Source: Candidatus Stahliibacteriota bacterium | GTDB lineage: Bacteria > Hydrothermota > UBA3073 | Direction: 5' to 3' | Length of the DNA: 10,640 bases | Assembly (NCBI GenBank): GCA_030627085.1 | Contig: DAOUSS010000033.1 | Location: 1-10,640 of the forward strand | Part shown: one piece after another, positions 1-6,933 of the stretch | Layout of the letters: every line of letters starts with the position of its first letter | Position numbering within the stretch: the stretch's first letter is position 1 | The notes under the pieces: model-generated | What the model saw: only the letters and a program-made list of their open reading frames with translations | What the model was told of the DNA's origin: nothing | Database searches by the model: none | Program-made: the position numbers and the translations under genes

Positions 1-67
1 CTTGCAATCTGCCTAAAAAACATAATGGGGATTGGATCTGTTTGAAAAATTTTTGGATTTTGATTTG

Positions 68-86
68 TCATTTTGCATTTTGATAT
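68..86. repeat. Dispersed AT-rich phrase, copy 1
   Basis: The 14-mer TCATTTTGCATTTT at 68-81 occurs again as its reverse complement at 3560-3573. Both copies lie in non-coding DNA, and the match extends a little to the ATAT next to them. Low complexity makes chance possible, but 14 identical bases in two intergenic regions, among many other repeated phrases here, favours a dispersed repeat. Confidence 0.45.
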
Positions 87-108
87 TTGATTTTTAATAT
101 TATATATA
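80..108 (+). promoter_or_regulatory. Possible sigma70 promoter of the glycosyltransferase gene
   Basis: TTGATA at 80-85 and TATATA at 103-108 are 17 bp apart, giving a start about 50 nt before the GTG codon. The region is very AT-rich, so such matches arise easily. The first 79 bases of the window hold no recognisable gene end. Confidence 0.3.
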
Positions 109-168
109 CGAACTCTGTGGTGGATGTTATACACAACAATATAAAAACTAAGGGGAGATAGGAATAAG

Positions 169-1059
169 GTGGAACTTTCAATCATAATCGTCAACTATAA
201 TACGGAAGAAGAACTCTTCCAATGCATCTCAAGCATCACTAAAAGCAGAATAAATGTGGAGTCCGAAATAATTGTCGTTGACAATGCGTCAAAGAAGGAC
301 AGTCTTAACAGAGTGAAGAATGCATTTAATATCTGTATTCTACAGAATGCGAGAAATGTCGGATTTGCGAGAGCGGTAAACCAGGGAATATACCATTCTG
401 AAGGCAACTATATACTTCTGTTGAATCCTGATACCATGGTAGAAGAGAATACTATTCAAATCCTTTTAGATTACATAAAAGAAAAAAAAGACGCAGGCTG
501 TGTAGCACCGGCTATTACATATCCTGACGGGAAACTACAACCTTCGGCAAGAAGCTTTCCCACATATACAAAGGCATTTTTTGGAAGGCAATCTCTGCTT
601 ACAGGACTCTTTCCAAACAACCCTATTACAAGGTCATATTTATCGCTGGATATGGACCGTACCAATCCACAAGAGGTTGACTGGGTAATGGGAGCATGCT
701 TTATAACAAAAAGGGAAGTCCTGAACGAGGTTGGTTTTTTTGACGAGAGGTTTTTTTTGTTTGTGGAAGATGTAGACTTCTGTTACAGACTAAAGGAACA
801 CAAATATAAAGTTTATTATGTCCCCTATGTAAAGGTTATTCACAAATTTGGAGCTGCCACCAATAAATCCTGGTATCGTTCTGTGCTTTCACATAACTAT
901 GGAATGTTTAAATTTTTCGAAAAGCATTACAATCCAAACATAGCTTTGAAGTTTTTATTATTCCTCGGTCTTACTTTGAGGATTTCGTTTCTATTTATAT
1001 TTCATATAATTACAAACCCTTTTAAGAAACCGGTATTTCCTCGCAGTATCAGTAAATGA
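169..1059 (+). CDS. Family-2 glycosyltransferase, rhamnosyltransferase-like
   Basis: This 296-residue protein probably transfers a sugar from a nucleotide-sugar donor onto a lipid-linked glycan at the inner face of the membrane. The GT-A start (residues 1-10, SIIIVNYNT), VDNAS at 37-41, LNPDT at 85-89 (the DXD-like metal and nucleotide site of the WbbL group) and EDVDFCYRLK at 200-209 are all visible. A hydrophobic segment at about 258-282 probably anchors the C-terminus. Length is normal for the group. The start is a GTG preceded by AGGGGAG at 151-157; no in-frame ATG lies upstream. The next gene on the same strand makes the lipid-linked first sugar, so both probably serve surface polysaccharide synthesis. 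Donor and acceptor cannot be read from the sequence. Confidence 0.9.
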   Translation: MELSIIIVNYNTEEELFQCISSITKSRINVESEIIVVDNASKKDSLNRVKNAFNICILQNARNVGFARAVNQGIYHSEGNYILLLNPDTMVEENTIQILLDYIKEKKDAGCVAPAITYPDGKLQPSARSFPTYTKAFFGRQSLLTGLFPNNPITRSYLSLDMDRTNPQEVDWVMGACFITKREVLNEVGFFDERFFLFVEDVDFCYRLKEHKYKVYYVPYVKVIHKFGAATNKSWYRSVLSHNYGMFKFFEKHYNPNIALKFLLFLGLTLRISFLFIFHIITNPFKKPVFPRSISK

Positions 1060-1065
1060 AAAGTA

Positions 1066-1090
1066 CTCTTTGTGTTCTTCGTGGTGAAAA
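1066..1090 (+). repeat. Dispersed CTTTGTG...GTGGTGAAAA phrase, copy 1
   Basis: It begins 7 nt after the glycosyltransferase stop. A fuller copy lies at 1378-1406 just before the next gene, and an inverted copy (GTTCACCACAAAGGGCACAA) at 10368-10389. A partial inverted version (GTTCACAAAGAGCAAAG) is at 1310-1326. The two direct copies bracket a block of hairpin repeats. Confidence 0.65.
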
Positions 1091-1114
1091 ATAGACTGTA
1101 GGGCCCGGTTATTT

Positions 1115-1138
1115 GTGGGAAAGGTCTCCTGACCTTGA
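1115..1138 (+). repeat. GTGGGA/TCCT hairpin repeat, copy A
   Basis: GTGGGA, then AAGGTC, loop TCCT, then GACCTT and GA. The stem is 6 bp and perfect. It shares flank and loop with copies B, C and D, while the stem sequence differs. Confidence 0.75.
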
Positions 1139-1144
1139 TTACTT

Positions 1145-1170
1145 GGCACAAATTGAATTTGTGCCTACAA
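1145..1170. repeat. GGCACAAATT hairpin repeat with TTGTAGGCAC end, copy 1
   Basis: GGCACAAATT and AATTTGTGCC form a perfect 10-bp inverted repeat around one base, followed by TACAA. Read on the minus strand it starts TTGTAGGCAC. The same start and a similar fold recur at 4975-5005. Confidence 0.7.
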
Positions 1171-1172
1171 CC

Positions 1173-1200
1173 GTGGGAGCGGTTTCCTAACCGCGATATT
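1173..1200 (+). repeat. GTGGGA/TCCT hairpin repeat, copy B
   Basis: GTGGGA, GCGGTT, loop TCCT, AACCGC, then GATATT. All stem bases differ in sequence from copies A and C in a way that keeps pairing. Confidence 0.8.
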
Positions 1201-1227
1201 GTCGAGACTAGGAAGTCTCTCCCACAG
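1201..1227 (-). repeat. GTGGGA/TCCT hairpin repeat, copy C
   Basis: On the minus strand it reads TGTGGGA, GAGACT, TCCT, AGTCTC, GAC. It lies tail to tail with copy B and shares the central TATT and GTCG flank. Confidence 0.8.
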
Positions 1228-1268
1228 GTAGGGACGAACTGCTGTCCGCCTAGTCTGCTTTAACCACA

Positions 1269-1307
1269 CCTGTCTACCCTGCCTACCGACAGGCGGACGA
1301 CAGGTAG
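1269..1307. repeat. 20-bp mobile palindrome nested inside another copy
   Basis: The outer halves CCTGTCTAC (1269-1277) and CGACAGGTAG (1298-1307) join to give exactly the 19-bp unit found alone at 10439-10457. Between them lies a 20-bp unit, CCTGCCTACCGACAGGCGGA (1278-1297). The simplest reading is insertion of one palindrome into the centre of another. The block lies in the 362-bp gap between the two polysaccharide genes, which contains only repeats. Confidence 0.75.
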
Positions 1308-1377
1308 AAAGTTCACAAAGAGCAAAGCATTATTTAAAAAACCAACATAATTAATTTCTTTGAAAATTTAAAATCTT

Positions 1378-1406
1378 GGTGTTCTTTGTGCCCTTTGTGG
1401 TGAAAA
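1378..1406 (+). repeat. Dispersed CTTTGTG...GTGGTGAAAA phrase, copy 2
   Basis: This is the longest copy of the phrase, ending 15 nt before the sugar transferase ATG. Its tail merges with AAAAAAGGA, the only Shine-Dalgarno-like run before that gene, so the repeat may supply part of the translation start. Confidence 0.65.
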
Positions 1407-1421
1407 AAGGACTATCACAAT

Positions 1422-2768
1422 ATGATAAAGGAAAGATTACTTATATTTTCAAAAATCGGACTCCTTTTTGATATACTATTCACTATTGTTGCCTTTTATC
1501 TTGCTTATCTTTTAAGGGCATTCGTTATTCCTCTACCTGAAAATGCACCCCTTGAATTCAATTCACTTGCCTGGTTACTGTTCATTATCATCCCTGTATG
1601 GGTAATACTGCTTTCCTATGAGAATGCCTATATTACTCCTGAGAAGAAACCTCGTGATACATATCTCCCTGCTATAAGAGCGGTCTTTTTCGGAACTCTT
1701 ATCCTTCTCGCTGCAATATTTATACTGAAGGCAGTCACACAGTCACGACTTTTTGTAATACTCTTTTCAGTGATTGATGTAGTCTTCCTTATATGCCTGC
1801 GTAAATGGCTTTTCCCTCTGCTTGCCTCACGGGAAAATAAGGAGGTGCTTATTGTAGGAAATAAAGAAGATACGAGTTTTGTTAAAGAGTTCCTCTCTTC
1901 TTCTCCTTTTAGATTTAACATAAGAGAATTTCTTGAAGACAACAGACAATTTGACCGCCTCGTTGCCGACTGGATAGACTGGGTTGTAATCGCTGCCTCA
2001 CCTGTGAAATTCTCTCAGTACGAAGACATCATACTTTCTTGTAGAAAGATGGGAATACCAGTATCCTTCGCAATAAAAGAAAACTATGCATTCGCCAGAA
2101 CGAGATTTGATATAGAAGCATATAATGGGCTATCACTCCTGAGCTTTTCTACTGCACCGGAGCTGTCTCCTTTCCTTGTTATGAAATATATATGTGACAG
2201 AATAATTGCCCTGTTATTGCTGTTTCTGCTATTTCCCGTGTTTTTTATAACTGTCCTGCTAATAAAGATAGAGTCAGAAGGTCCTGTTATATTTAAACAA
2301 CAACGGTGTGGATTGAATGGTAAAATATTCAACCTTTATAAGTTCAGGACCATGGTGAAAGAGGCAGAAGGAAAGATGGATGACTTTTTCTATTTAAACG
2401 AAATGAACAGAGTCGTCTTCAAGATGAGAGACGATCCAAGAATAACAAGAATAGGTAGGATACTTAGAAGAATGAGTCTTGATGAATTACCCCAACTTAT
2501 AAATTGTGTAAAGGGAGATATGAGTATAGTGGGACCAAGACCGCCCATCTCAAAGGAGGTAGAAAACTACACTTTACAGGAAAGGAGAAGGTTATCAATG
2601 AAACCCGGGCTTACATGTATATGGCAGGTATCGGGCAGGAATGAAATTGATTTTGATAGATGGATGGAACTGGACCTTGAATATATAGACAACTGGACAC
2701 CTCTTCTGGATATAAAACTCGTTCTCCTCACCATTCCCGCTATCCTGTCAGGTCAAGGAGCCTATTAA
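1422..2768 (+). CDS. Polyprenyl-phosphate sugar-1-phosphate transferase (WbaP/WcaJ type)
   Basis: This 448-residue membrane protein should load the first sugar phosphate onto undecaprenyl phosphate to start a surface polysaccharide. Hydrophobic segments fill about residues 8-130. A nucleotide-binding-like core follows (EVLIVGNKED, 141-150), as in the long family form. A re-entrant or transmembrane helix lies at about 252-282, then the catalytic domain: FKQQRCGLNGKIFNLYKFRT (291-310), the Asp354-Glu355 pair in SLDELPQL, GDMSIVGPRP (365-374) and KPGLTCIWQVSGRNEIDF (394-411). Length matches the full-length class, not the short PglC form. The ATG has a weak AAGGA upstream. The gene ends 12 bp from the stop of convergent elongation factor P. 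The sugar is not predictable from motifs. Confidence 0.92.
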   Translation: MIKERLLIFSKIGLLFDILFTIVAFYLAYLLRAFVIPLPENAPLEFNSLAWLLFIIIPVWVILLSYENAYITPEKKPRDTYLPAIRAVFFGTLILLAAIFILKAVTQSRLFVILFSVIDVVFLICLRKWLFPLLASRENKEVLIVGNKEDTSFVKEFLSSSPFRFNIREFLEDNRQFDRLVADWIDWVVIAASPVKFSQYEDIILSCRKMGIPVSFAIKENYAFARTRFDIEAYNGLSLLSFSTAPELSPFLVMKYICDRIIALLLLFLLFPVFFITVLLIKIESEGPVIFKQQRCGLNGKIFNLYKFRTMVKEAEGKMDDFFYLNEMNRVVFKMRDDPRITRIGRILRRMSLDELPQLINCVKGDMSIVGPRPPISKEVENYTLQERRRLSMKPGLTCIWQVSGRNEIDFDRWMELDLEYIDNWTPLLDIKLVLLTIPAILSGQGAY

Positions 2769-2780
2769 AAGGGAAGGGAA

Positions 2781-3338
2781 TTATACTCTCTCTATATATT
2801 TTCCTGTTCTCGTGTCAATCTTTATAGTGTCTCCTATATTGATAAAAAGCGGAACTGTGACTTTCAATCCGGTTTCCAGCACCGCGGGTTTTGAGCCGCC
2901 TTGAGCTGTATCTCCTTTCACTCCCGGGTCTGTCTCCACTACCTTCAGTTCACAAAATGTAGGAATATCTACACTCACAGGTTGTCCTTCTGCGAATATA
3001 ACAGAAACTTCTTCGTTCTCCTTCAGGTATGGGATACAGTGAGATAGCAGAGATGATGGAAGTGATATCTGCTCATAGGTCTCTGCATCCATAAAGAAAA
3101 ATAAATCCCCCTCTTTATAAAGACATTGCATCTTTTTCTCTTTCATCCATACTATTTCAATTCTTTCTCCCGCTCTGAATGTTTTCTCTACAACCGCACC
3201 ATCCTTCAGCCTCTTGAACTTTGTGCGAACAAATGCACCACCTTTCCCTGGTTTTACATGCTGAAAGTCAACAAGCGCCATCAGTTCCCCTTCAAGTTTT
3301 ATTGTTATACCCTTTTTGAAATCTGCAGTAGTTGCCAT
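2781..3338 (-). CDS. efp: Elongation factor P
   Basis: The 185-residue product binds ribosomes stalled on consecutive prolines and promotes peptide bond formation. The three-domain family layout is intact: an N-terminal KOW-like domain with KPGKGGAF at residues 29-36, a middle OB fold, and a C-terminal OB fold with ETDPGVKGDTA and PLFINIGDTIKIDTRTGKY. Lys32 is at the position modified in lysine-type EF-Ps; no modification gene is in the window. I chose the ATG at 3338 because MATTADFKKG matches the family start, the length becomes normal, and GGGAGG lies 4-5 nt upstream. The ATG at 3392 would add 18 residues outside the family. TTGACA at 3366-3371 upstream has no matching -10 box. Confidence 0.95.
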   Translation of the reverse strand: MATTADFKKGITIKLEGELMALVDFQHVKPGKGGAFVRTKFKRLKDGAVVEKTFRAGERIEIVWMKEKKMQCLYKEGDLFFFMDAETYEQISLPSSLLSHCIPYLKENEEVSVIFAEGQPVSVDIPTFCELKVVETDPGVKGDTAQGGSKPAVLETGLKVTVPLFINIGDTIKIDTRTGKYIERV

Positions 3339-3547
3339 AAAGCCTCCCATAATTCCATTTGGTATTGTCAAAAATCTAACCACAGAGAACACTTCGTGAA
3401 GAGCGAAGAGGGAAAAGCGAAGGGCGAGAAATCATATATCCCTTCTCTCTCATCTCTCTTCCCCTTTCTCTCCTCTGTGACCTCCCTGCCCCGCCAAGGG
3501 TGTGGCGTGGTTAATGCATATTCTGGGATTATTTTTCGCAGTATCTA

Positions 3548-3595
3548 ATATCAAAACTTAAAATGCAAAATGATTGGGAATCTAAGTTTTGATAT
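3548..3595. repeat. Inverted repeat with 13-bp perfect arms
   Basis: ATATCAAAACTTA (3548-3560) pairs perfectly with TAAGTTTTGATAT (3583-3595) across a 22-nt loop. The loop contains the AAAATGCAAAATGA phrase shared with 68-81. Confidence 0.75.
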
Positions 3596-3691
3596 GGACT
3601 TACGAGGATATGTTAAAGTTATTGAGTCCTGATGGAATAACCCACGCATTCCACCCTATACGCTATCGCTACAGGGCAAGCAGGATAAATT

Positions 3692-3769
3692 ATTAGGTCA
3701 TTAAGTTATTAAAGGGTCAATTGTCTGCTAATGTAGATAGTTAATGACCTAATTACCTAATAACTTAAT
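3692..3769. repeat. Interleaved inverted repeats of the AATGACC/AATAACTT phrase family
   Basis: ATTAGGTCATTA (3692-3703) is the inverse of TAATGACCTAAT (3742-3753), and ATTAAGTTATTA (3700-3711) is the inverse of TAATAACTTAAT (3758-3769). The same vocabulary returns at 10472-10530. It lies just downstream of the deoB stop, so it could fold in the transcript tail, but no T-run makes it a standard terminator. Confidence 0.65.
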
Positions 3770-3786
3770 TACTGTCTTTATCGGTG

Positions 3787-4956
3787 TTATTCGGTGTTTA
3801 ATAATATCTCTTTCAGGAAACTTCTGCCGTTTTCTATCTCCACTTTAAAGTAATCTGCAAGAGTTCTTGCAAGATCGCTCATATTCCTTGTCTTCAGATT
3901 TATTCCCGGGTTGATTATCTTGCCGGTTATGAGTAACGGAACATACTCTCTGGAATGGTCTGTAGATGGGGTAGTCGGATCATTGCCGTGATCGGCAGTG
4001 ATGACAAGCAGGTCATTCTCTTTTAATTTCTCCGTACAGGAAGGTAACCATCTGTCAAATTCCATAAGCCCTTTTGCAAAGCCCTCTACATCATTGCGGT
4101 GTCCCCACAGCATATCAAAATCAACGAGTGTGGCAAATACAAGTCCATTCTTTACCCCGGGCATAGTTTTTAATACCGTCTCCATTCCCTCTCTGTTGCT
4201 TTTTGTATGAATTGAATCTGTGAATCCCTTTCCGCCGAAAAGGGTGTCAACCTTTCCTATACCCATAACAGAAAATCCGTTATCTTTGAGTATATCAAGA
4301 AGCGTGGGGGATGGGGGGGTAAGCGAATAATCCTTCCTTTCGGGTGTTCTCTTGAAATTTCCTACAGTTCCGATAAATGGCCTGGCTATAACCCTGCCTA
4401 TATCAGGAAATAATTTTCTTGCAATCTCACACATCCTGTACAGTTCCTGTAAAGACACTACATCCTTGTGGCAGGCAATCTGGAATACTGAGTCTGCCGA
4501 TGTGTACACAATGGGATATCCTGTTTTAAGATGCTCCTTACCCAGTTGTTCGATTATAACGGTGCCGGAACAGGGACGACCGCCTAAAACCTTTCTTTTG
4601 ATAGCCTTCTCAAACTTCTTTATCATATCATCAGGGAGACCTTCCGTAAATACAGGGAAGGGCTTGTCGAGTATAACGCCCATAAGTTCCCAGTGGCCAG
4701 TAATGGAATCCTTACCGGGAGATAATTCCTGTAGTTTGCCGTAGGATGCGAGAGGGGACGGGGATGGAGGAACATGCCTTATATCTGCTATGTTTCCGAG
4801 CCCGAGTTTTTGGAGCGTGGGGAGCGACAGGTCTTTATAAGCTTTTGCTATATTGGGTATGGTATCACTTCCCTCGTCGCAATAATCTGCAGCATCGGGC
4901 AATTCCCCGACACCGCATCCATCCATTAGCAGGATTAATGCACGCTTCTCTCTCAT
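3787..4956 (-). CDS. deoB: Phosphopentomutase
   Basis: This 389-residue cytoplasmic enzyme interconverts ribose-1-phosphate (or deoxyribose-1-phosphate) and the 5-phosphate in nucleoside salvage. It is a metal-dependent member of the alkaline phosphatase superfamily: LILLMDGCGVGELPDA (7-22) carries the first metal ligand Asp12, DFDMLWGHRND lies in the core, and ITADHGNDPTTPSTDHS holds the late Asp and His ligands. Length is normal. Unusually, the residue aligned with the phosphorylated threonine of the Bacillus cereus enzyme (Thr85) is Ser84, in GKDSITGHWE. The start agrees with the family N-terminus but has no clear Shine-Dalgarno. TATACT lies only 5 nt before the ATG, so leaderless transcription is possible. 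It also follows the deacetylase gene by 70 bp, so read-through from 6565-6593 is likely. Confidence 0.95.
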   Translation of the reverse strand: MREKRALILLMDGCGVGELPDAADYCDEGSDTIPNIAKAYKDLSLPTLQKLGLGNIADIRHVPPSPSPLASYGKLQELSPGKDSITGHWELMGVILDKPFPVFTEGLPDDMIKKFEKAIKRKVLGGRPCSGTVIIEQLGKEHLKTGYPIVYTSADSVFQIACHKDVVSLQELYRMCEIARKLFPDIGRVIARPFIGTVGNFKRTPERKDYSLTPPSPTLLDILKDNGFSVMGIGKVDTLFGGKGFTDSIHTKSNREGMETVLKTMPGVKNGLVFATLVDFDMLWGHRNDVEGFAKGLMEFDRWLPSCTEKLKENDLLVITADHGNDPTTPSTDHSREYVPLLITGKIINPGINLKTRNMSDLARTLADYFKVEIENGRSFLKEILLNTE

Positions 4957-4974
4957 AGTTTAGTATAATGTAGT

Positions 4975-5005
4975 TTGTAGGCACGAATTGCATTCGCTCA
5001 CACAA
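4975..5005. repeat. TTGTAGGCAC hairpin repeat, copy 2
   Basis: It begins TTGTAGGCACGAATTG and closes with CATTCGCTCACACAA, a decayed mirror image. It shares TTGTAGGCAC and the folding plan with 1145-1170. It sits in the 70-bp gap between the deacetylase gene and deoB, directly upstream of the possible deoB promoter. Confidence 0.65.
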
Positions 5006-5026
5006 CCCCCTTTTTCCTTTAAAAAA

Positions 5027-6505
5027 TTAATTAATGTCAAGGAAATTTGATCTTTCTTTTATCCTGGTTCTAAACATATAAAACCTGGATTCAATCTCCC
5101 TTAGAAAAAGCCAGAGTTTGTTCCCCTGTGGTTCCTTGGGATAAGAAATTGGCCGTGGGGAACTGAAAGAGAGTTTTGAAAGATCCACTGTCCTGTCCAG
5201 ATTACATATTGTCTGTCTTCCGTCTGGAAGAATGATCTCAACGGAAATTGGAATTTTTTCTTTAAACTTTATTATATCCCCCTCCATAATAGCGGATAGG
5301 TGGATACTCTCCCTCCTCCTCCACCATTCATCTATTTCATCCATATCAGTAATCCAGATATCGCCTTTTTCTCTTGCGTAATTCACTATTTTTTTCAAGA
5401 TATCAAAATTTTCTACAAGTGCATTAGGGTGACTATAGATTATCGTGGGCTCTCCCATAAGAGAGTTTCTCTCTATAAGGGATGTGAAATAGTTCCTTAC
5501 TCCTTCTTTTGTATGTTTTGACATAAGGAGGCTCTCTATACATATCGGGTGGACAGAAATCTGCAGAAGATTTCTTTTGTGGTCGGGGAAGAAGGGAAGA
5601 TCGTCATAGGAATATGAAAACTCTGATGAGTACGAAAATCCGAGTTCCTCCAGAATTTCGGGAAGTTCTTCGTGCCAGATTCCGTAAGGGGCTGCAAAAC
5701 CTTTTAACCTCATACCCTCTTTTTCGACCAGTTCCTTTGCCGTTTTTATATTTTCGTAGTTTCTTTTTCTGTCGGGGTAGACCGTATGGTTGTAACAGTG
5801 GATGCCAAAACTGTGGTTGCCTTCAAGGATAGGGGACAAGTGATTTTTCAATACACGAACATCAAGAAAGAATGTGGCTTTAAGGTTTATTTTCTGGAGG
5901 GATGTTTCGAGCGAGACCACCTTCTCTGCAGGCGCAAAATCTGTATCCACCCTGAGTGCAAAGAGCGATCTGCCTTCGGGGTAATACCACTTGTGTATGT
6001 ATGGAATCCCCTTTCTTGCAAATAACTCCCTTATGCACTCCACAACAGTTCTTCTTGCCTTTGCTTTTGAAATGCGTGAGACTGTTTCATCGGGAAACCT
6101 GCCATACTCTGAGTAAAAACACTTTCTTTTTCTTCCGCTGTCCTCAAAAACGACATCAGGGTCAAATGGAAGAACGATCAAAATCCCGTCCCCCATCTCC
6201 TTTATCCCTTTTCCTTTTAATCTGTAATCTGTAATCTTCAATCTTCCAATCCCCTTTTTCCTTTTTCCTTTTTCCTTTATCCTTCTCTCTATATGTAATT
6301 CTCTCAGGATGTCCCTTTCTATGTATTCAGGGGTTGTGAGGACTGCTCCGCCCCCGCAAACAAAATCTCTTACTCCGTCTGTCTTTCTATTCACTATCCA
6401 TATATCGCTCTCTTTGTTTACAGGAACTCCTTCCTGTGAGAGGATTTTCATCCATCCGTTCCCTTCTCCGATCATATTTACGCCAATATGGGACACAGGT
6501 TTCAT
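5027..6505 (-). CDS. Polysaccharide deacetylase-like protein (CE4/NodB fold)
   Basis: The 492-residue product has a NodB-type domain at about residues 170-400. RVDTDF (185-190) gives the Asp pair of motif 1 (Asp187, Asp189), HCYNH (236-240) gives the HxxxH metal motif, GFAAPYG (269-275) resembles the RxPY motif, and IIYSHPNAL carries a late His. It probably hydrolyses an acyl or N-acetyl group on a glycan, substrate unknown. I see no signal peptide, so a cytoplasmic or precursor substrate is possible. Residues 1-120 are a separate N-terminal region. Residues about 75-100 are a Lys/Gly-rich insert encoded by a dispersed non-coding repeat (see findings). The ATG is the first possible start because TAA precedes it directly; no strong Shine-Dalgarno is present. 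deoB follows on the same strand. Confidence 0.8.
   Translation of the reverse strand: MKPVSHIGVNMIGEGNGWMKILSQEGVPVNKESDIWIVNRKTDGVRDFVCGGGAVLTTPEYIERDILRELHIERRIKEKGKRKKGIGRLKITDYRLKGKGIKEMGDGILIVLPFDPDVVFEDSGRKRKCFYSEYGRFPDETVSRISKAKARRTVVECIRELFARKGIPYIHKWYYPEGRSLFALRVDTDFAPAEKVVSLETSLQKINLKATFFLDVRVLKNHLSPILEGNHSFGIHCYNHTVYPDRKRNYENIKTAKELVEKEGMRLKGFAAPYGIWHEELPEILEELGFSYSSEFSYSYDDLPFFPDHKRNLLQISVHPICIESLLMSKHTKEGVRNYFTSLIERNSLMGEPTIIYSHPNALVENFDILKKIVNYAREKGDIWITDMDEIDEWWRRRESIHLSAIMEGDIIKFKEKIPISVEIILPDGRQTICNLDRTVDLSKLSFSSPRPISYPKEPQGNKLWLFLREIESRFYMFRTRIKERSNFLDIN
6219..6254 (-). repeat. AGATTGAAGATT dispersed repeat inside a coding region
   Basis: Read on the minus strand it contains AGATTGAAGATTACAGATT, and an intergenic copy with AGATTGAAGATTGGAGATT lies at 10401-10419. 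Here it is in frame and encodes GRLKITDYRLK. It is joined to a (GGAAAAA)n-like run at about 6251-6280 that encodes the Lys-rich part. Confidence 0.7.
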
Positions 6506-6564
6506 TTAATTTCAGGATTGTCTGGCAGAAACCTCTATGCAGGAGATATCTTCTGGTTTTGGTA

Positions 6565-6593
6565 AGTATACCATAAAACTTCCCTAATGTCAA
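6565..6593 (-). promoter_or_regulatory. Strong sigma70-type promoter of the deacetylase gene
   Basis: On the minus strand, consensus TTGACA (6588-6593) and TATACT (6565-6570) are separated by 17 bp. Transcription would start near 6558, about 50 nt before the ATG at 6505, and could continue into deoB. Confidence 0.75.
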
Positions 6594-6722
6594 CTTAAAA
6601 ATAAGAAAGGGGTGTTTTGGTAGATGTATTCCTACTATCGGAGTGAAGTGGAGATACTCCTTCTGTTGGGAACACATTGCTTTAAATAATATAAAGCAGT
6701 GGATTATTGGGTGAGTGAAGTT
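6594..6722. other. Short intergenic region downstream of the tautomerase gene
   Basis: It holds a small hairpin, GCTTTA/TAAAGC (6679-6697), 25 bp past the tautomerase stop, which could mark a transcript end but lacks a T-run. It also holds an imperfect direct repeat (AGATGTATTCCTACTATCGG near 6624 and AGATACTCCTTCTGTTGG near 6653). No gene is seen. Confidence 0.4.
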
Positions 6723-6911
6723 CTATTTCTTCTTCCGATCCGCTATCAATTGTCCGTTTACCCCGACATTCTCAGGGGCATTTTCTCTTATAAGCACAGT
6801 AATGTGCTCAATTCTGTATACTTCAACTGCAACATCGGTGAGTCTCTTCACCAACTGCCTCTTCCGTTCAATGTCCGGAATGGGCGGGCCTTCTACTGTT
6901 ATTGTCGGCAT
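6723..6911 (-). CDS. 4-oxalocrotonate tautomerase family protein, DmpI-like
   Basis: The 62-residue product is a typical single-domain tautomerase. MPTITVEGP puts Pro at position 2, the N-terminal catalytic base after Met removal. The ERKRQLVKRLTDVAVEVY helix and the ITVLIRENAPENVGVNGQLI segment match the DmpI-type subgroup. The family acts as small hexameric enzymes on keto-enol substrates; the substrate here is unknown. An excellent Shine-Dalgarno (AAGGAGGTG) lies about 8 nt before the ATG. The gene starts 22 bp after the VOC gene stop on the same strand, so the two are probably one operon. Confidence 0.88.
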   Translation of the reverse strand: MPTITVEGPPIPDIERKRQLVKRLTDVAVEVYRIEHITVLIRENAPENVGVNGQLIADRKKK

Positions 6912-6933
6912 CTTCTTCCACCTCCTTCCGTTG

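Larger units (their letters stand above)
3339..3786. other. Intergenic region filled with short repeats
   Basis: No gene is supported here. From left to right it holds: a CCACAGAGAACAC phrase (about 3380) and its counterpart CTCTGTG...GTGGTTA (about 3474-3512), the latter interrupted by a small hairpin with CGCCA/TGGCG arms; an imperfect TGGAAT/ATTCCA hairpin near 3632; an imperfect palindrome (CCCTATACGC...CTACAGGG) near 3653-3676; and two inverted-repeat pairs listed separately. I see no clear terminator for deoB. Confidence 0.6.

Noticed and set aside
3339..3392. 18-residue N-terminal extension of elongation factor P
   Set aside because: Outside the family start; the ATG at 3338 has GGGAGG and gives normal length.
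3126..3548. 140-codon plus-strand ORF
   Set aside because: Antisense to elongation factor P and then repeat phrases; composition is not protein-like.
6387..6677. 96-codon minus-strand ORF overlapping the deacetylase start
   Set aside because: Shadow of another frame, no Shine-Dalgarno, overlaps the promoter at 6565-6593, not protein-like.
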